Origin: Anoxynatronum buryatiense
GTDB taxonomy: Bacteria > Bacillota > Clostridia > Peptostreptococcales > Tindalliaceae
Reading direction: 5' to 3'
DNA: 33,008 nt
Assembly (NCBI RefSeq): GCF_900182905.1
Contig: NZ_FXUF01000024.1
Location: forward strand, 1-33,008
Shown: positions 8,955 through 17,340 of the stretch, piece by piece
How the letters are laid out: every line of letters starts with the position of its first letter
Numbering within the stretch: position 1 is the stretch's first letter
Position numbers and translations under genes: made by a program
Notes under the pieces: model-generated
What the model was told of the DNA's origin: nothing
Databases searched by the model: none
What the model saw: only the letters and a program-made list of their open reading frames with translations

Positions 8955-10041
8955 GTGGTGCCTCCTCAATATGGTTCTGCGCCAGGGGCAGGTGAAGCTT
9001 AAAGGTGGTGCCTTTGCCCGGTTCACTGGTTACATCGATGGTTCCCCGGTGTTCTTCAATGATCCGGTGGGTGACTGAGAGTCCTAACCCGGTGCCACCC
9101 TCTTTGGTGGTGAAGAAGGGGTCGAAAATGTGGGGTAAGCTCTCTTTGTCAATACCCTGACCCTGGTCGGTAATGGTGATGAGGGCCATGCTGTCAGTTC
9201 CCTTTTCCAATGAAAGGGCCAGGGTACCGCCCTGCTCCATGGACTGAATGCCGTTGAGCATCAGGTTCATTAGCGCCTGTTTAAGCCTGTCGGCATCGGC
9301 CTGTAAGGGTGGCACCGACTGCAGCCGGCTATCTATTTCCACCTGATGCTGCTTGGCCAAAGACCGCAGGACGGTGAGCAACTCATGAAGCACCTGTTCT
9401 CCATTGGTGGGCTTTAAATGAAGGGGCTCTGGCCGGGCAAAGTCCAACATGCCTTTGATCACTTTATTGGCCCGGTCTGTTTCGCTTTCGATGATGTGCA
9501 GACCTTCTGTCAGAGAATCTTCCCCGGCTTCCAGGGCCTCCTGGTGAAGGGTTTGGCTGATGGTTTTTATGATGCCCAGAGGGTTTCTGATTTCATGGGC
9601 TATGCCGGAGGCCAGCTGACCCAGCGAGGCCAACCGTTCGCTCTGCCGCAGTTTACGTTCCAGCAAATCCATTTTCATCAATTGTGACAGTTGGCGTTGC
9701 AACTGCAATTCGCGGCGATAAGATTCCTCTGCCAGATATCCTGTGATGACACCCACCACCATAAACATGCCCGCTTCCAATAGTTGGTTGATAACCGTTA
9801 TGTCCAGCCGGCCAAAATACAGAAGCAGGTGAGGGGCATAGAGGAACATCACCAGCGCAGACGCCATAAAACCACCCCGCAGCTTAAAATGGAAAGCCGC
9901 CAGGATGATGGGGATATAATATAGTCGCCGATAGAAGTCGTGTATGGCCCAGGGACTTTTCGTGGTGCCGTAGTGAAGCCCGGTGACTCCTAAAATCAGC
10001 ACCAGCACCAGGGTCAAATTCCCTTTTCCTTTATTCGTCAT
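8944..10041 (-). CDS. Membrane histidine kinase (NtrB/ZraS/AtoS type), partner of the sigma54 regulator
   Basis: 365 residues from an ATG at 10041, with GAGTG 8 nt upstream; a GTG three codons earlier is an alternative. The first ~110 residues form about four hydrophobic segments with very short loops, so sensing is probably in or at the membrane; no PAS or large external domain is visible. A linker helix follows, then HisKA with the phosphoacceptor motif AHEIRNPLGI, an N-box (LMNLMLNGIQS), and the DQGQGI, FFTTKEGGTGLGL and GKGTTF boxes of the ATPase domain. All catalytic boxes are intact. The gene lies first in a two-gene operon with the NtrC-type regulator and is divergent from the DUF2933 gene. 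Confidence 0.92.
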   Translation of the reverse strand: MTNKGKGNLTLVLVLILGVTGLHYGTTKSPWAIHDFYRRLYYIPIILAAFHFKLRGGFMASALVMFLYAPHLLLYFGRLDITVINQLLEAGMFMVVGVITGYLAEESYRRELQLQRQLSQLMKMDLLERKLRQSERLASLGQLASGIAHEIRNPLGIIKTISQTLHQEALEAGEDSLTEGLHIIESETDRANKVIKGMLDFARPEPLHLKPTNGEQVLHELLTVLRSLAKQHQVEIDSRLQSVPPLQADADRLKQALMNLMLNGIQSMEQGGTLALSLEKGTDSMALITITDQGQGIDKESLPHIFDPFFTTKEGGTGLGLSVTHRIIEEHRGTIDVTSEPGKGTTFKLHLPLAQNHIEEAPHET

Positions 10042-10192
10042 GATAAACACTCATTTCTTGAAATAGGTTTCTTATTTAGATTTTTTTATTGATGACAGGT
10101 TGGAAGCAACACTGAAGGATAAAAGGTGTTTGTCCATCCGGTCGTATGTGGTAAAAGATACCCTTTTTACTTCTATTGTAGCATATCCTACA

Positions 10193-10335
10193 GAGCAGCA
10201 CCGCCAGCAACGGCATTTCGAGCATAAAGTATCGGGAACAGCGAATAAGGAACGCGCTAAGTCATGCTAAAACTTTTTTCTCAGCTTCTTTTGAACAGGC
10301 TATTTCTTAAGCCGGAGCGGCACCGCCAGCAACAG
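10193..10335 (+). promoter_or_regulatory. Pair of direct repeats, candidate enhancer (UAS) sites for the NtrC-type regulator
   Basis: GCACCGCCAGCAAC occurs at 10198-10211 and again at 10320-10333. The similarity extends to 21 bp (10193-10213 and 10315-10335) with two differences. The copies lie about 200 and 77 bp upstream of the sigma54 -24 box at 10412, the usual range for enhancer-binding-protein sites. Binding by the adjacent regulator is inferred. The repeats are direct, not palindromic, so a simple duplication is the alternative. Confidence 0.45.
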
Positions 10336-10411
10336 ACTTAACAGGTTTAGGAGGTTGTTTTTGTCCATCGTTGAAGACTGTCGTGCAATTTGGTTAGGCT
10401 GCCACAAAATC

Positions 10412-10427
10412 TGGCACGAATATTGCT
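10412..10427 (+). promoter_or_regulatory. Sigma54 (-24/-12) promoter
   Basis: TGGCACGAATATTGCT matches the sigma54 consensus TGGCACG-N4-TTGCW at every fixed position, including the GG and GC pairs 10 bp apart. It faces right, toward the DUF2933 gene at 10607. It is next to, and divergent from, an NtrC-type activator and its kinase. Confidence 0.85.
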
Positions 10428-10476
10428 GATCTATATACTGGTCATCAAAAGCACTGACAAAAACGGAGAGGAGTTC

Positions 10477-10586
10477 ATGCATGAAAATATTATTTACCGT
10501 TGGTGGTGATGACTGTGATTCTGATGGTGGGTAATTGGCTGAAGCATGCAACAATAACACACCAGCAAACTGTAAAGATTGATTAA
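10477..10586 (+). pseudogene. Small possible membrane peptide with a broken frame
   Basis: AGGAG lies a few nt before an ATG at 10477 that reads MHENIIYRWW and stops. The overlapping frame from 10500 to 10586 reads LPLVVMTVILMVGNWLKHAT and ends with TVKID, one transmembrane helix, but has no ribosome binding site of its own. A one-base shift near 10495 would join them into a ~36-residue single-pass peptide. Either this is a frameshifted gene or the first frame is a 10-codon leader. It lies between the sigma54 promoter and the DUF2933 gene. Confidence 0.35.
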
Positions 10587-10606
10587 AAAGATAGGAGTGA
10601 ATAGCC

Positions 10607-10882
10607 TTGAACCATTGTAATCGGAACGGCCACAACGAACAACATGAAAAAAAGGGGCATAAGCACGGATTAATGATGCTCTTGTGCCTGGTGCCAATGA
10701 TTGCCCTGATAGCTTTGCCCCGTATGGGCATTGATCTTGGATTTTTGGGAAGATTGGTTCCTTTTGCTGTTTTTCTCATCTGCCCGCTGATGCATATCGG
10801 CATGATGCTGATGATGCGAGACCACGGGAAAAAAGAAGATCACCTGCACACCGGAAGAGATCAGCATCAACTTCAAGATTAA
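10607..10882 (+). CDS. DUF2933-like small membrane protein
   Basis: 91 residues from a TTG at 10607, with AGGAG about 10 nt upstream. A His/Asn/Lys-rich N-terminus (NHCNRNGHNEQHEKKGHKHG) precedes two hydrophobic helices (LMMLLCLVPMIALIAL and LVPFAVFLICPLMHIGMMLMM), and a charged His-rich tail follows. The KHG...MLLCLVPM and CPLMHIGMMLMM pattern fits the DUF2933 family, often found near heavy-metal resistance genes. The His/Cys/Met content would allow metal binding (inference). It is the only clear gene behind the sigma54 promoter at 10412, so it is probably the output of the neighbouring kinase/regulator pair. Confidence 0.75.
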   Translation: MNHCNRNGHNEQHEKKGHKHGLMMLLCLVPMIALIALPRMGIDLGFLGRLVPFAVFLICPLMHIGMMLMMRDHGKKEDHLHTGRDQHQLQD

Positions 10883-10986
10883 TATCATCCGTCATCTAAA
10901 GGCAGCCTTCTAAAGCCGGCTAAAATCAGTTGCAAAATAGCGCCTTCGTTCCAGTCATCAGATGTTAAATGCTCCCAAAAAGAACC

Positions 10987-11023
10987 CCCCCCTGTTTCAC
11001 AGATTATTGTGACTACAGGGGGG
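10987..11023 (-). terminator. Terminator of the sugar operon
   Basis: CCCCCCTGT (10987-10995) pairs with ACAGGGGGG (11015-11023), with an inner TCAC/GTGA stem. On the minus strand it is followed by GGTTCTTTTT. It lies about 35 bp past the deoC stop and ends the long minus-strand operon. Confidence 0.8.
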
Positions 11024-11057
11024 AAAGGGGGATGGTGGTGCTATTGATAACAAAATG

Positions 11058-11753
11058 TCACTTGCTCGCAGCTTCTGCCTGATGAAGGCGGTATTGGTCA
11101 ACAATGGCAACACCACTGCTGGTACCAATGCGGCCGGCACCGGCCTCAATCATGGCCAGAGCATCCTCCATGGAACGAATGCCTCCCGATGCCTTAATGC
11201 TGATGGCATCTCCCACGCAGGATTTCATAAGCCGTACATCTTCAAGGGTGGCACCTTTGGTGCCAAAACCGGTGGAGGTTTTGATGAAGGTGGGTTTTAC
11301 TTTGAGGGCCACTTGGCAAAGGCGGCGTTTTTCTTCATCAGTGAGATAGCAGGTTTCAAAAATCACCTTTGATATCACCTGTCGTTTGTCGCAGACCGCC
11401 ACGATTCGCTGCATTTCATCTTCCACGTAGGTCCAGTTCTGGTTCTTGATTTCCACCAGGTTCACCACGTAGTCTACTTCTCTTGCTCCTTTTTCAATGG
11501 CGTCAATGGTTTCAAACACTTTGGTCTCAAGGGTGGATTGCCCTAGGGGAAAGCTCACTGCCGCATCGCAGAGCACGCCGCTGCTCTTCAGCGCTTCCCG
11601 GCAAAAGGGAATTGCCGCGTTGTTGATGGCAACCGTTTTAAAGTGGTATTCTTTGGCTTCGTCACAGAGTTTTTGTAGGTCTTGATTGGTGATAAAAGGC
11701 TTTAACAGGGTATGGTCGATCATGGCAGCCAGTTGGGCCACAGACAGCTTCAT
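11058..11753 (-). CDS. deoC: Deoxyribose-phosphate aldolase (class I)
   Basis: 231 residues from the ATG at 11753, chosen because AAAGG lies 9 nt upstream; an ATG three codons earlier (11762) has poorer spacing. DeoC reversibly cleaves 2-deoxyribose 5-phosphate to glyceraldehyde 3-phosphate and acetaldehyde. The catalytic set is visible: D94 (REVDYVVNL), Schiff-base lysine K158 (FIKTSTGFG) and K187 (SIKASGGIR). The length is normal for the bacterial family. It is the last gene of a sugar-uptake operon with an FGGY kinase rather than next to nucleoside phosphorylase genes, so its substrate here may be the phosphorylated imported sugar instead of a nucleoside product. Cytoplasmic. Confidence 0.93.
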   Translation of the reverse strand: MKLSVAQLAAMIDHTLLKPFITNQDLQKLCDEAKEYHFKTVAINNAAIPFCREALKSSGVLCDAAVSFPLGQSTLETKVFETIDAIEKGAREVDYVVNLVEIKNQNWTYVEDEMQRIVAVCDKRQVISKVIFETCYLTDEEKRRLCQVALKVKPTFIKTSTGFGTKGATLEDVRLMKSCVGDAISIKASGGIRSMEDALAMIEAGAGRIGTSSGVAIVDQYRLHQAEAASK

Positions 11754-11855
11754 GGTGTTCATCCTTTCATTATTCGGAGATTCTGATGCTGTCGCCGATG
11801 CTTCAGCATGTGGATGCTTCGGCGCTTCAGTGTTTTGATTCTTAAATGCGGAATT

Positions 11856-13373
11856 TTACAGGCGGCTCAGCTCGTCATAAATGGGCACCAACGCTTCATA
11901 ACATTGGTCAAAAATCCTTTTGACTTCTTCATATTGCCGGTGATTTTTCTCCCTGGGCTCCAGACTCTTGACTGGTTGAATGAACTGATGAACCGCTGAA
12001 AAGTCTTTTAGGTAACCACTGCCCACCCCGGCAGCGATGGCCGCTCCAATGGAGGTGGCCTCCTCCAGGTAATTCAGTTTGTGCACCCTGACATCGTAAA
12101 TATCTGTCAGCATTTCAAGAATAGGGTCGCTCTGGGCCAGGCCGCCAATGACATTCATGTCAGTGATGGGGGACTTGGACTGAAACACCTTCAGAATGAT
12201 GGCCAGGTTCATGAGAATGCCTTCCACCGTGGCTCGCAAAAGATCACTTTTGGTGTGCTCCATTTTCAGGCCGATGAAGGCCCCCCGGGCATTGGGGTTC
12301 CACCGGGGGCTTCGCTCTCCCAGAAGATAGGGGAGAAAGAGAAGTCCCCGGGCACCCAGAGGGGCTTCTCTGAGATGATTGTCCATCAGCTGGTAAATGG
12401 ACTTCTCTTGATCCTGTTCCAGCAGGGCCAAGCCTTCAAAAAGATGCTGCTTCATGAAATTATAAGAGTTGGCCGCCGCTTGCATGGTTCCGGTGGGGGC
12501 ATAGCATCCGGGAATAAGGTGTGCCCAGTTGAAGGTGCGCATCTCTTTATCAAAGACGGGTTCCGTGGATGTATAGGCCACCCAGGAGGAAGACCCTAAA
12601 TAGTTATAGGCCACATTTTCTTCCACCGAGGCGGCTCCCACCGCGGCACATACGCCGTCGCCCCCGCCCAGCACCACGAGAGTTCCCGGTGCCAGGCTGC
12701 AGCTATTGGCAATGGCGGTCGAAACCTCTCCCGCCACATGGGTGGACGGGTATGCCGTGGGAAAGATCTCCCGGTCAAGGCCGGCCATTTGAATGATTTT
12801 GTCAGACCATTCTCCCCGGGTAAGGTCAAAGGCGTTGGTTCCCGAGGCATCAGAGTAGTCGGTGACAAAGGCACCTGTCAGCCGGTAAATCAGGTAGTCT
12901 TTGGGCAGCAGCATCCGGTGCGTTTTTTTAAAAACGTCCGGTTCATGGTTGCGTATCCACATGAGCTTTTCAATGCTGTAGGAGGCACTAATACGATGAC
13001 CCACGATCTTGTAGAACTCCCATGGATCAATGCGTTCACGCAGGTACTGCTCCTCTGCTACGCTTCGCTGGTCTGCCCAGATAATGGCGGGACGCAGCAC
13101 GCTGCCCTTCTCATCAACACACACGCACCCCATCATTTGACCACTGAAGGCCACCGCTGCCACCTGGGTGGCATCCCGACCGGCCAGAAGCCGCCGGTTG
13201 GTTTCGCAGAAGGCCTGCCACCAGTCAAGGGGGTTTTGCTCTGCCCATTTTCCGTTGAAAAAACGGGTGGGATAGGCGTAGGTACAACTGTCAATGAGCT
13301 CTCCCGCTGTGGTGAACAGGGTGGCTTTGTTGCCTGAGGTTCCCAAATCATGGGCCAGTAACCATTTACTCAT
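11856..13373 (-). CDS. FGGY-family carbohydrate kinase (xylulokinase-like)
   Basis: 505 residues starting MSKWLLAHDLGTSGNKATLF, an FGGY N-terminal phosphate-binding motif. The SGQMMG motif near residue 78 corresponds to the xylulokinase SGQMHG. DASGTNAFD, GGGDGVCAAVG (catalytic-base Asp) and a C-terminal GGLAQSDPILEMLTDIYDVRV and ATSIGAAIAAG follow, so both FGGY halves are intact. The family phosphorylates sugars or polyols with ATP; xylulose is the best single guess, but His to Met in SGQMHG leaves the substrate open. The ribosome binding site is weak (GGTGG). It lies between the aldo/keto reductase and deoC in the ABC-sugar operon. Confidence 0.9.
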   Translation of the reverse strand: MSKWLLAHDLGTSGNKATLFTTAGELIDSCTYAYPTRFFNGKWAEQNPLDWWQAFCETNRRLLAGRDATQVAAVAFSGQMMGCVCVDEKGSVLRPAIIWADQRSVAEEQYLRERIDPWEFYKIVGHRISASYSIEKLMWIRNHEPDVFKKTHRMLLPKDYLIYRLTGAFVTDYSDASGTNAFDLTRGEWSDKIIQMAGLDREIFPTAYPSTHVAGEVSTAIANSCSLAPGTLVVLGGGDGVCAAVGAASVEENVAYNYLGSSSWVAYTSTEPVFDKEMRTFNWAHLIPGCYAPTGTMQAAANSYNFMKQHLFEGLALLEQDQEKSIYQLMDNHLREAPLGARGLLFLPYLLGERSPRWNPNARGAFIGLKMEHTKSDLLRATVEGILMNLAIILKVFQSKSPITDMNVIGGLAQSDPILEMLTDIYDVRVHKLNYLEEATSIGAAIAAGVGSGYLKDFSAVHQFIQPVKSLEPREKNHRQYEEVKRIFDQCYEALVPIYDELSRL

Positions 13374-13395
13374 ACTGCCACCGCCTTTTCTTTAG

Positions 13396-13437
13396 TGAGC
13401 ATACCTGAGTAAGCATACCTGAGTGAGTATACCTGTT
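13396..13437. repeat. Three tandem 14-bp repeats
   Basis: TGAGCATACCTGAG, TAAGCATACCTGAG and TGAGTATACCTGTT follow one another in the 182-bp gap between the aldo/keto reductase stop and the kinase start. They are non-coding. No promoter was recognised with them. Confidence 0.8.
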
Positions 13438-13555
13438 TGCTTGACACTGCTGATCATATGCCCCTTTTTCATTCGACCTGTTTCATGGTGGTCGCTTGCC
13501 TCACAAGGTTTGATTCTCATCTTTCGCTGGTGGCGTCATCCGCTATCCCCTGAGT

Positions 13556-14536
13556 TTACAGGTTCTTAAAGGGTTCAATGATGGCATTCAGTTCTGCCAG
13601 CTCTTCTGTTGTCAAATCCCAGGTGGTGGACTGAATGTTTCTTTCCAACTGGCTGACAGAAGAAACACCTGCAATGATGGAGGTGACCGCGGGTTGCTGT
13701 CTGAGCCAGTTGAAGGCCACTTCATTCAGGGGGCGTCCAATCTTGTCGGCAAAATCGCCGGCGGCCAGTGCCCCTTCGTAATAGGTTTCAAAAGCATCAC
13801 CCTTCAGTTTGGGATTGGCATTTCGAATGTCTTTTTCAGAGAAGTTGCCCCCCCGCTTGAATTTGCCGGTGAGAAGACCCTGAAACAAGGGGCTGTAGGG
13901 GAGAAAGGCCTGTTCGTGAGCCGCCGCCATGGGCAACATTTCTGCTTCAGTACGGTAGTCAAGGGGAATTTCGTGGTAGCTTTTGGTGTTGCGTTCCAGC
14001 ATGTTGTACAGTGACTGCTGTGCATGAATCTCTCTCATGGACATGAAGGCTTCCACATCCTTCGGTCCATAGTTGGAGAGACCCACATAGCGGATTTTTC
14101 CTGCTTTTTCGATGGCTTCCAGAGCGCTGACAGTTTCTTCAATGGGGGTAGTGTTGTCGGGCCAGTGCAGCTGGTAAATGTCGATATAATCTGTTTGAAG
14201 CCGTTTGAGGCTGTCGTCGATTTCCTTCAGCATGCTGGCTTTTGTCAAATCGTTTTTCACGCTTTTCTGCCGGCTCCATACCAGTCCGCATTTACTGGCA
14301 ATCAGTACCTTGTCACGCTTTCCGCCCTGCAGTGATTTTCCCAGCAGTATTTCAGCGTTGCCATACCCGTAGATAGGGGCCACATCAAAAAGATTGATGC
14401 CCTGGTCAATGGCCGTATGCACCAGCCGAATGGTGTTTTCTCCCACTTCAGTGTCCCACTGTCCGCCAAAGTTCCAGCAGCCCATGCCGATGGCTGAGAT
14501 GGCTTCTTTGATTTTTCCCACTTTTTTATAAATCAT
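13556..14536 (-). CDS. Aldo/keto reductase
   Basis: 326 residues, preceded by AGGAGG with good spacing to the ATG at 14536. The AKR catalytic tetrad is present: D51 and Y56 (FDVAPIYGYG), K82 (ASKCGL) and H124 (QLHWPD). The C-terminal part keeps the NADP-binding pattern (SIIAGVSSVSQLERNI). AKRs reduce carbonyls or oxidise sugars with NAD(P)H. In this operon it probably interconverts the imported sugar with a polyol, ketose or lactone before the FGGY kinase acts; that role is inferred from context. It is cytoplasmic and co-directional with the transporter genes, 51 bp after the permease. Confidence 0.92.
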   Translation of the reverse strand: MIYKKVGKIKEAISAIGMGCWNFGGQWDTEVGENTIRLVHTAIDQGINLFDVAPIYGYGNAEILLGKSLQGGKRDKVLIASKCGLVWSRQKSVKNDLTKASMLKEIDDSLKRLQTDYIDIYQLHWPDNTTPIEETVSALEAIEKAGKIRYVGLSNYGPKDVEAFMSMREIHAQQSLYNMLERNTKSYHEIPLDYRTEAEMLPMAAAHEQAFLPYSPLFQGLLTGKFKRGGNFSEKDIRNANPKLKGDAFETYYEGALAAGDFADKIGRPLNEVAFNWLRQQPAVTSIIAGVSSVSQLERNIQSTTWDLTTEELAELNAIIEPFKNL

Positions 14537-14587
14537 CCTTTTGCCTCCTGATGGTTCAAATTGTTGTTGATGCAGGTGGGTACCGTC

Positions 14588-15586
14588 TTAGTTCCGCAAC
14601 TTATCCAGCAGTACCGCCACCACAATAAGTGATCCGATGATGATCTCCAGAATAAACGAGTTCACGCCCAAAAGAACGCCTCCCTGGCGCAGGGTAGCCA
14701 TGATCATGGACCCCAGCACAGTGCCGATCACGCTGCCGGATCCACCGTCAAGGCTGGCCCCCCCCACCACTGCGGCGGCGATGGCATCCAGCTCATATCC
14801 GCTGCCTGCCGTAGGCACCCCATTACCCAGTCTGGCGGTGAGCAGCAATCCGGCAATACTGCACACCAGGCCGGAAAACATATACACGCCGTAGGTGGTC
14901 AGGCGAATGTTGATACCGCTTAATCGGGCGGCTTCCCGGTTACTTCCCAGTGCGTACACATTGCGGCCAAAGATGGTTTTTTTCGTCATAAACCATGTGA
15001 GCAAAATGATGATACACCAGACTACAAATAAAAAGGGCACTCCCAACATTTCTCGCTGGGCAATTTGTCTGAAACTGGTGGGGATTCCTGAAATCATACT
15101 GGCTTTAGTAATCAGCATAATCATGGCCCGCACCACTGTCATGGTGCCCAGTGTGGCGATGAAGGGCGGCACTTTGCCGTCGTGCACCAGCATGCCGTTC
15201 ACAAACCCCAGCAATACACCACAGCCAATGGCCAACAGCATGGCCAGCGGAATGGGGGTTCCCCCCACCATGAGAATGGCAGCAACAATGCCGGAAATAC
15301 CGGTGACAGAGCCAACGGAAAGATCGATGCCACCGGAGGTGATGACCACCACCATGCCGATGGCAATGATGCCATAAATGGAGGCCTGTCTGGTCAGGGT
15401 TTTTAAGTTGCCCGCAGTGAAAAAGACGTCGGATTTCACACTGAAGAAAATCACCAGCAGCGTGAGCAGCGCCAACAGAAAGAGTTCGGTTTTCAAGCCT
15501 GCGCTGAACATTCCCAGGGGTTTTTGGCTCCCTTTATCAGGTTTTTTATCTTTCATCTTGTTGATGCCTTTCATTAAATGGTCCAT
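14588..15586 (-). CDS. Ribose-type ABC transporter permease (RbsC family)
   Basis: 332 residues; GAGGGGG lies 6 nt before the ATG at 15586, 11 bp after the ATPase stop. After a basic ~30-residue N-terminus there are 8-10 hydrophobic helices. The family motifs TSGGIDLSVGSVTG and GRNVYALGSNREAARLSGIN (the loop contacting the ATPase) are present, as is LDAIAAAVVGGASLDGGSGS. It forms the membrane channel, probably as a dimer, with the ATPase upstream and the lipoprotein. It belongs to the BPD_transp_2 carbohydrate uptake type. The sugar cannot be told from the permease. Confidence 0.95.
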   Translation of the reverse strand: MDHLMKGINKMKDKKPDKGSQKPLGMFSAGLKTELFLLALLTLLVIFFSVKSDVFFTAGNLKTLTRQASIYGIIAIGMVVVITSGGIDLSVGSVTGISGIVAAILMVGGTPIPLAMLLAIGCGVLLGFVNGMLVHDGKVPPFIATLGTMTVVRAMIMLITKASMISGIPTSFRQIAQREMLGVPFLFVVWCIIILLTWFMTKKTIFGRNVYALGSNREAARLSGINIRLTTYGVYMFSGLVCSIAGLLLTARLGNGVPTAGSGYELDAIAAAVVGGASLDGGSGSVIGTVLGSMIMATLRQGGVLLGVNSFILEIIIGSLIVVAVLLDKLRN

Positions 15587-15597
15587 GTCAACCCCCT

Positions 15598-17124
15598 CTA
15601 ACGCAATCCTGATGCGAGCTTCAGAATGGCTTCATCATTGAAGTCTGATTTGTTTAGAATTCCCATTTGTTCTCCCTCATGCATCACCATTAAACGGTTG
15701 GAGAGCCCTATGACCTCCGGCAGGTAGGAGGAAATAAGAATAATGGATTTTCCCTGCTTGAGCAGAATCTCAAATATTTTATAAATCTCTTGCTTGGCAC
15801 CCACATCGACTCCCACCGTGGGTTCATCAAAAATAAAGATATCGCTTTCCTGAGCCAGCCATTTGGAAATCACCACTTTTTGCTGATTACCTCCCGACAG
15901 GTTTTTCACCAGCTGATGAATGGAGGGTGTTTTGGTGCTGAGACGCTCCACCAGCGCGGCTGCCTGAGAGTTGCTTTTGCGCTTGCTGATGACCCCATGG
16001 GCAGACACCTTGTTGATTGCCACCATATTTGTATTCACTTCTATCGACAGCTCCAGTGCCAGGCCTTGGTCTTTCCGGTTTTCTGGTATCAGTGCCAGCC
16101 CTTTTTCAATGGCCGTCTGGGGACTGTTGATAGCAACTTTTTTCCCGTGAATGAAGAGGGTGCCGCTGTCCAGCTTGTCGGCTCCAAAAATCCCTCTGAC
16201 AATTTCTGTGCGCCCGGAACCTACCAGGCCAAACATGCCGAAAATTTCACCTTTTTTGACTTCAAAAGTGATGTTTCTGAACGCGTTTTCACGGGTGAGG
16301 CCTTCCACCTGCAGCACCGGTGCGCCCAGTTCACCCTGTTTGATTTCATACATGTTTTCTGTGTTGCGGCCCACCATCATGGTGATCAGTTGATTTTCGT
16401 CAGTCTCGCCGGTGTTGACGGTGGCCACCCTTTTGCCGTCCTTCATGACGGTGACCCGGTCGCTGATGCGAAAAATTTCGTCCATTCGGTGGGTAATGTA
16501 AATGACGCCCACCTGCTGCTCTTTTAGCATATGAATGATTTTAAAAAGTTCTTCGATTTCTTCGTTGGTTAGTAAGGCTGTCGGTTCATCAAAAATAACC
16601 AGTTTCGCTTTTAAGTGGAGAATTTTGCCGATGACCACCATCTCCTGCTGCGCCACAGAGAGCTCATTGATTACCGCCCGTGGGTTTACATGTACATTGA
16701 TGGAGCGAAGAATTTTTTCTGTTTCCCGAAACATGGTGGTGTAATCCACCAATCCGAACCGGTTGCTGGGCAACTGTCCCATGTAAAAGTTTTCTGCCAC
16801 CGAAAGATCTTTCGCCAGATTCACATCCTGATAAACGGCTCCCAGCCCGTATTTCTCTGCCTGCATGGGTGACTTTAGATCCACCGGTTCTCCTTCAATG
16901 TAGATCTCACCGGCGGTGCGGGTGTATACCCCCATGAGGATTTTGATCATAGTGGATTTGCCGGCCCCATTTTCACCCACCAGGGCGTGAACCTCACCTT
17001 TACGCACATCAAAGCTGACATCGTCCAGGGCCTTGACTCCTGGAAACTCTTTGGTAATATGGCGCATTTCAATGATGTTTTCAGGTGCGTGCCGCTCAAG
17101 TGCCTGTTCCACGTGCTTCACCAT
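15598..17124 (-). CDS. Ribose-type sugar ABC transporter ATP-binding protein (RbsA/MglA family)
   Basis: 508 residues from the ATG at 17124 (GGGGG upstream), the usual length of RbsA-type tandem ATPases. The first domain has Walker A GENGAGKST, a signature LSVAQQEMV and Walker B LVIFDEPTA. The second has the degenerate P-loop GLVGSGRTE, signature LSGGNQQKV and FIFDEPTVGVDVGA. Degeneracy of the second Walker A is normal in the family. The frame stays open upstream to 17340; an ATG at 17184 with GGAG 8 nt away is a credible alternative giving 20 extra Ser/Arg/Met-rich residues. An 8-bp tandem repeat lies just upstream of both. Confidence 0.95.
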   Translation of the reverse strand: MVKHVEQALERHAPENIIEMRHITKEFPGVKALDDVSFDVRKGEVHALVGENGAGKSTMIKILMGVYTRTAGEIYIEGEPVDLKSPMQAEKYGLGAVYQDVNLAKDLSVAENFYMGQLPSNRFGLVDYTTMFRETEKILRSINVHVNPRAVINELSVAQQEMVVIGKILHLKAKLVIFDEPTALLTNEEIEELFKIIHMLKEQQVGVIYITHRMDEIFRISDRVTVMKDGKRVATVNTGETDENQLITMMVGRNTENMYEIKQGELGAPVLQVEGLTRENAFRNITFEVKKGEIFGMFGLVGSGRTEIVRGIFGADKLDSGTLFIHGKKVAINSPQTAIEKGLALIPENRKDQGLALELSIEVNTNMVAINKVSAHGVISKRKSNSQAAALVERLSTKTPSIHQLVKNLSGGNQQKVVISKWLAQESDIFIFDEPTVGVDVGAKQEIYKIFEILLKQGKSIILISSYLPEVIGLSNRLMVMHEGEQMGILNKSDFNDEAILKLASGLR

Positions 17125-17203
17125 CCTTTGCCCCCTGACTGATCCTGTCATGCTGCTTCTACCAGTCATGCTTTTTCTGCTCATGCGATCTGCTCCAATT
17201 GCC

Positions 17204-17249
17204 CTGTTGGTCTGTTGGTCTGTTGGTCTGTTGGTCTGTTGGTCTGTTG
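17204..17249. repeat. 8-bp tandem repeat array, 5.75 units
   Basis: CTGTTGGT is repeated exactly five times with a sixth partial unit. It lies 20 to 80 bp upstream of the two candidate ATPase start codons, inside a frame that remains open on the minus strand (coding DQQTNRPT-type repeats if translated). The unit is not a multiple of three, so changes in copy number would shift any frame that starts upstream of it. Confidence 0.9.
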
Positions 17250-17340
17250 CCATTGTTGATTTTGATGATTTTAATTGCTCTGTCTTACTGCGCGTCTCAG
17301 CTACCTTGCTTTTGCCTCTCCATCCAATAAGATCGAACAC

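Noticed and set aside
10300-10803. A 167-codon minus-strand frame.
   Set aside because: It runs antisense across the sigma54 promoter and the DUF2933 gene, has no ribosome binding site and no family pattern.
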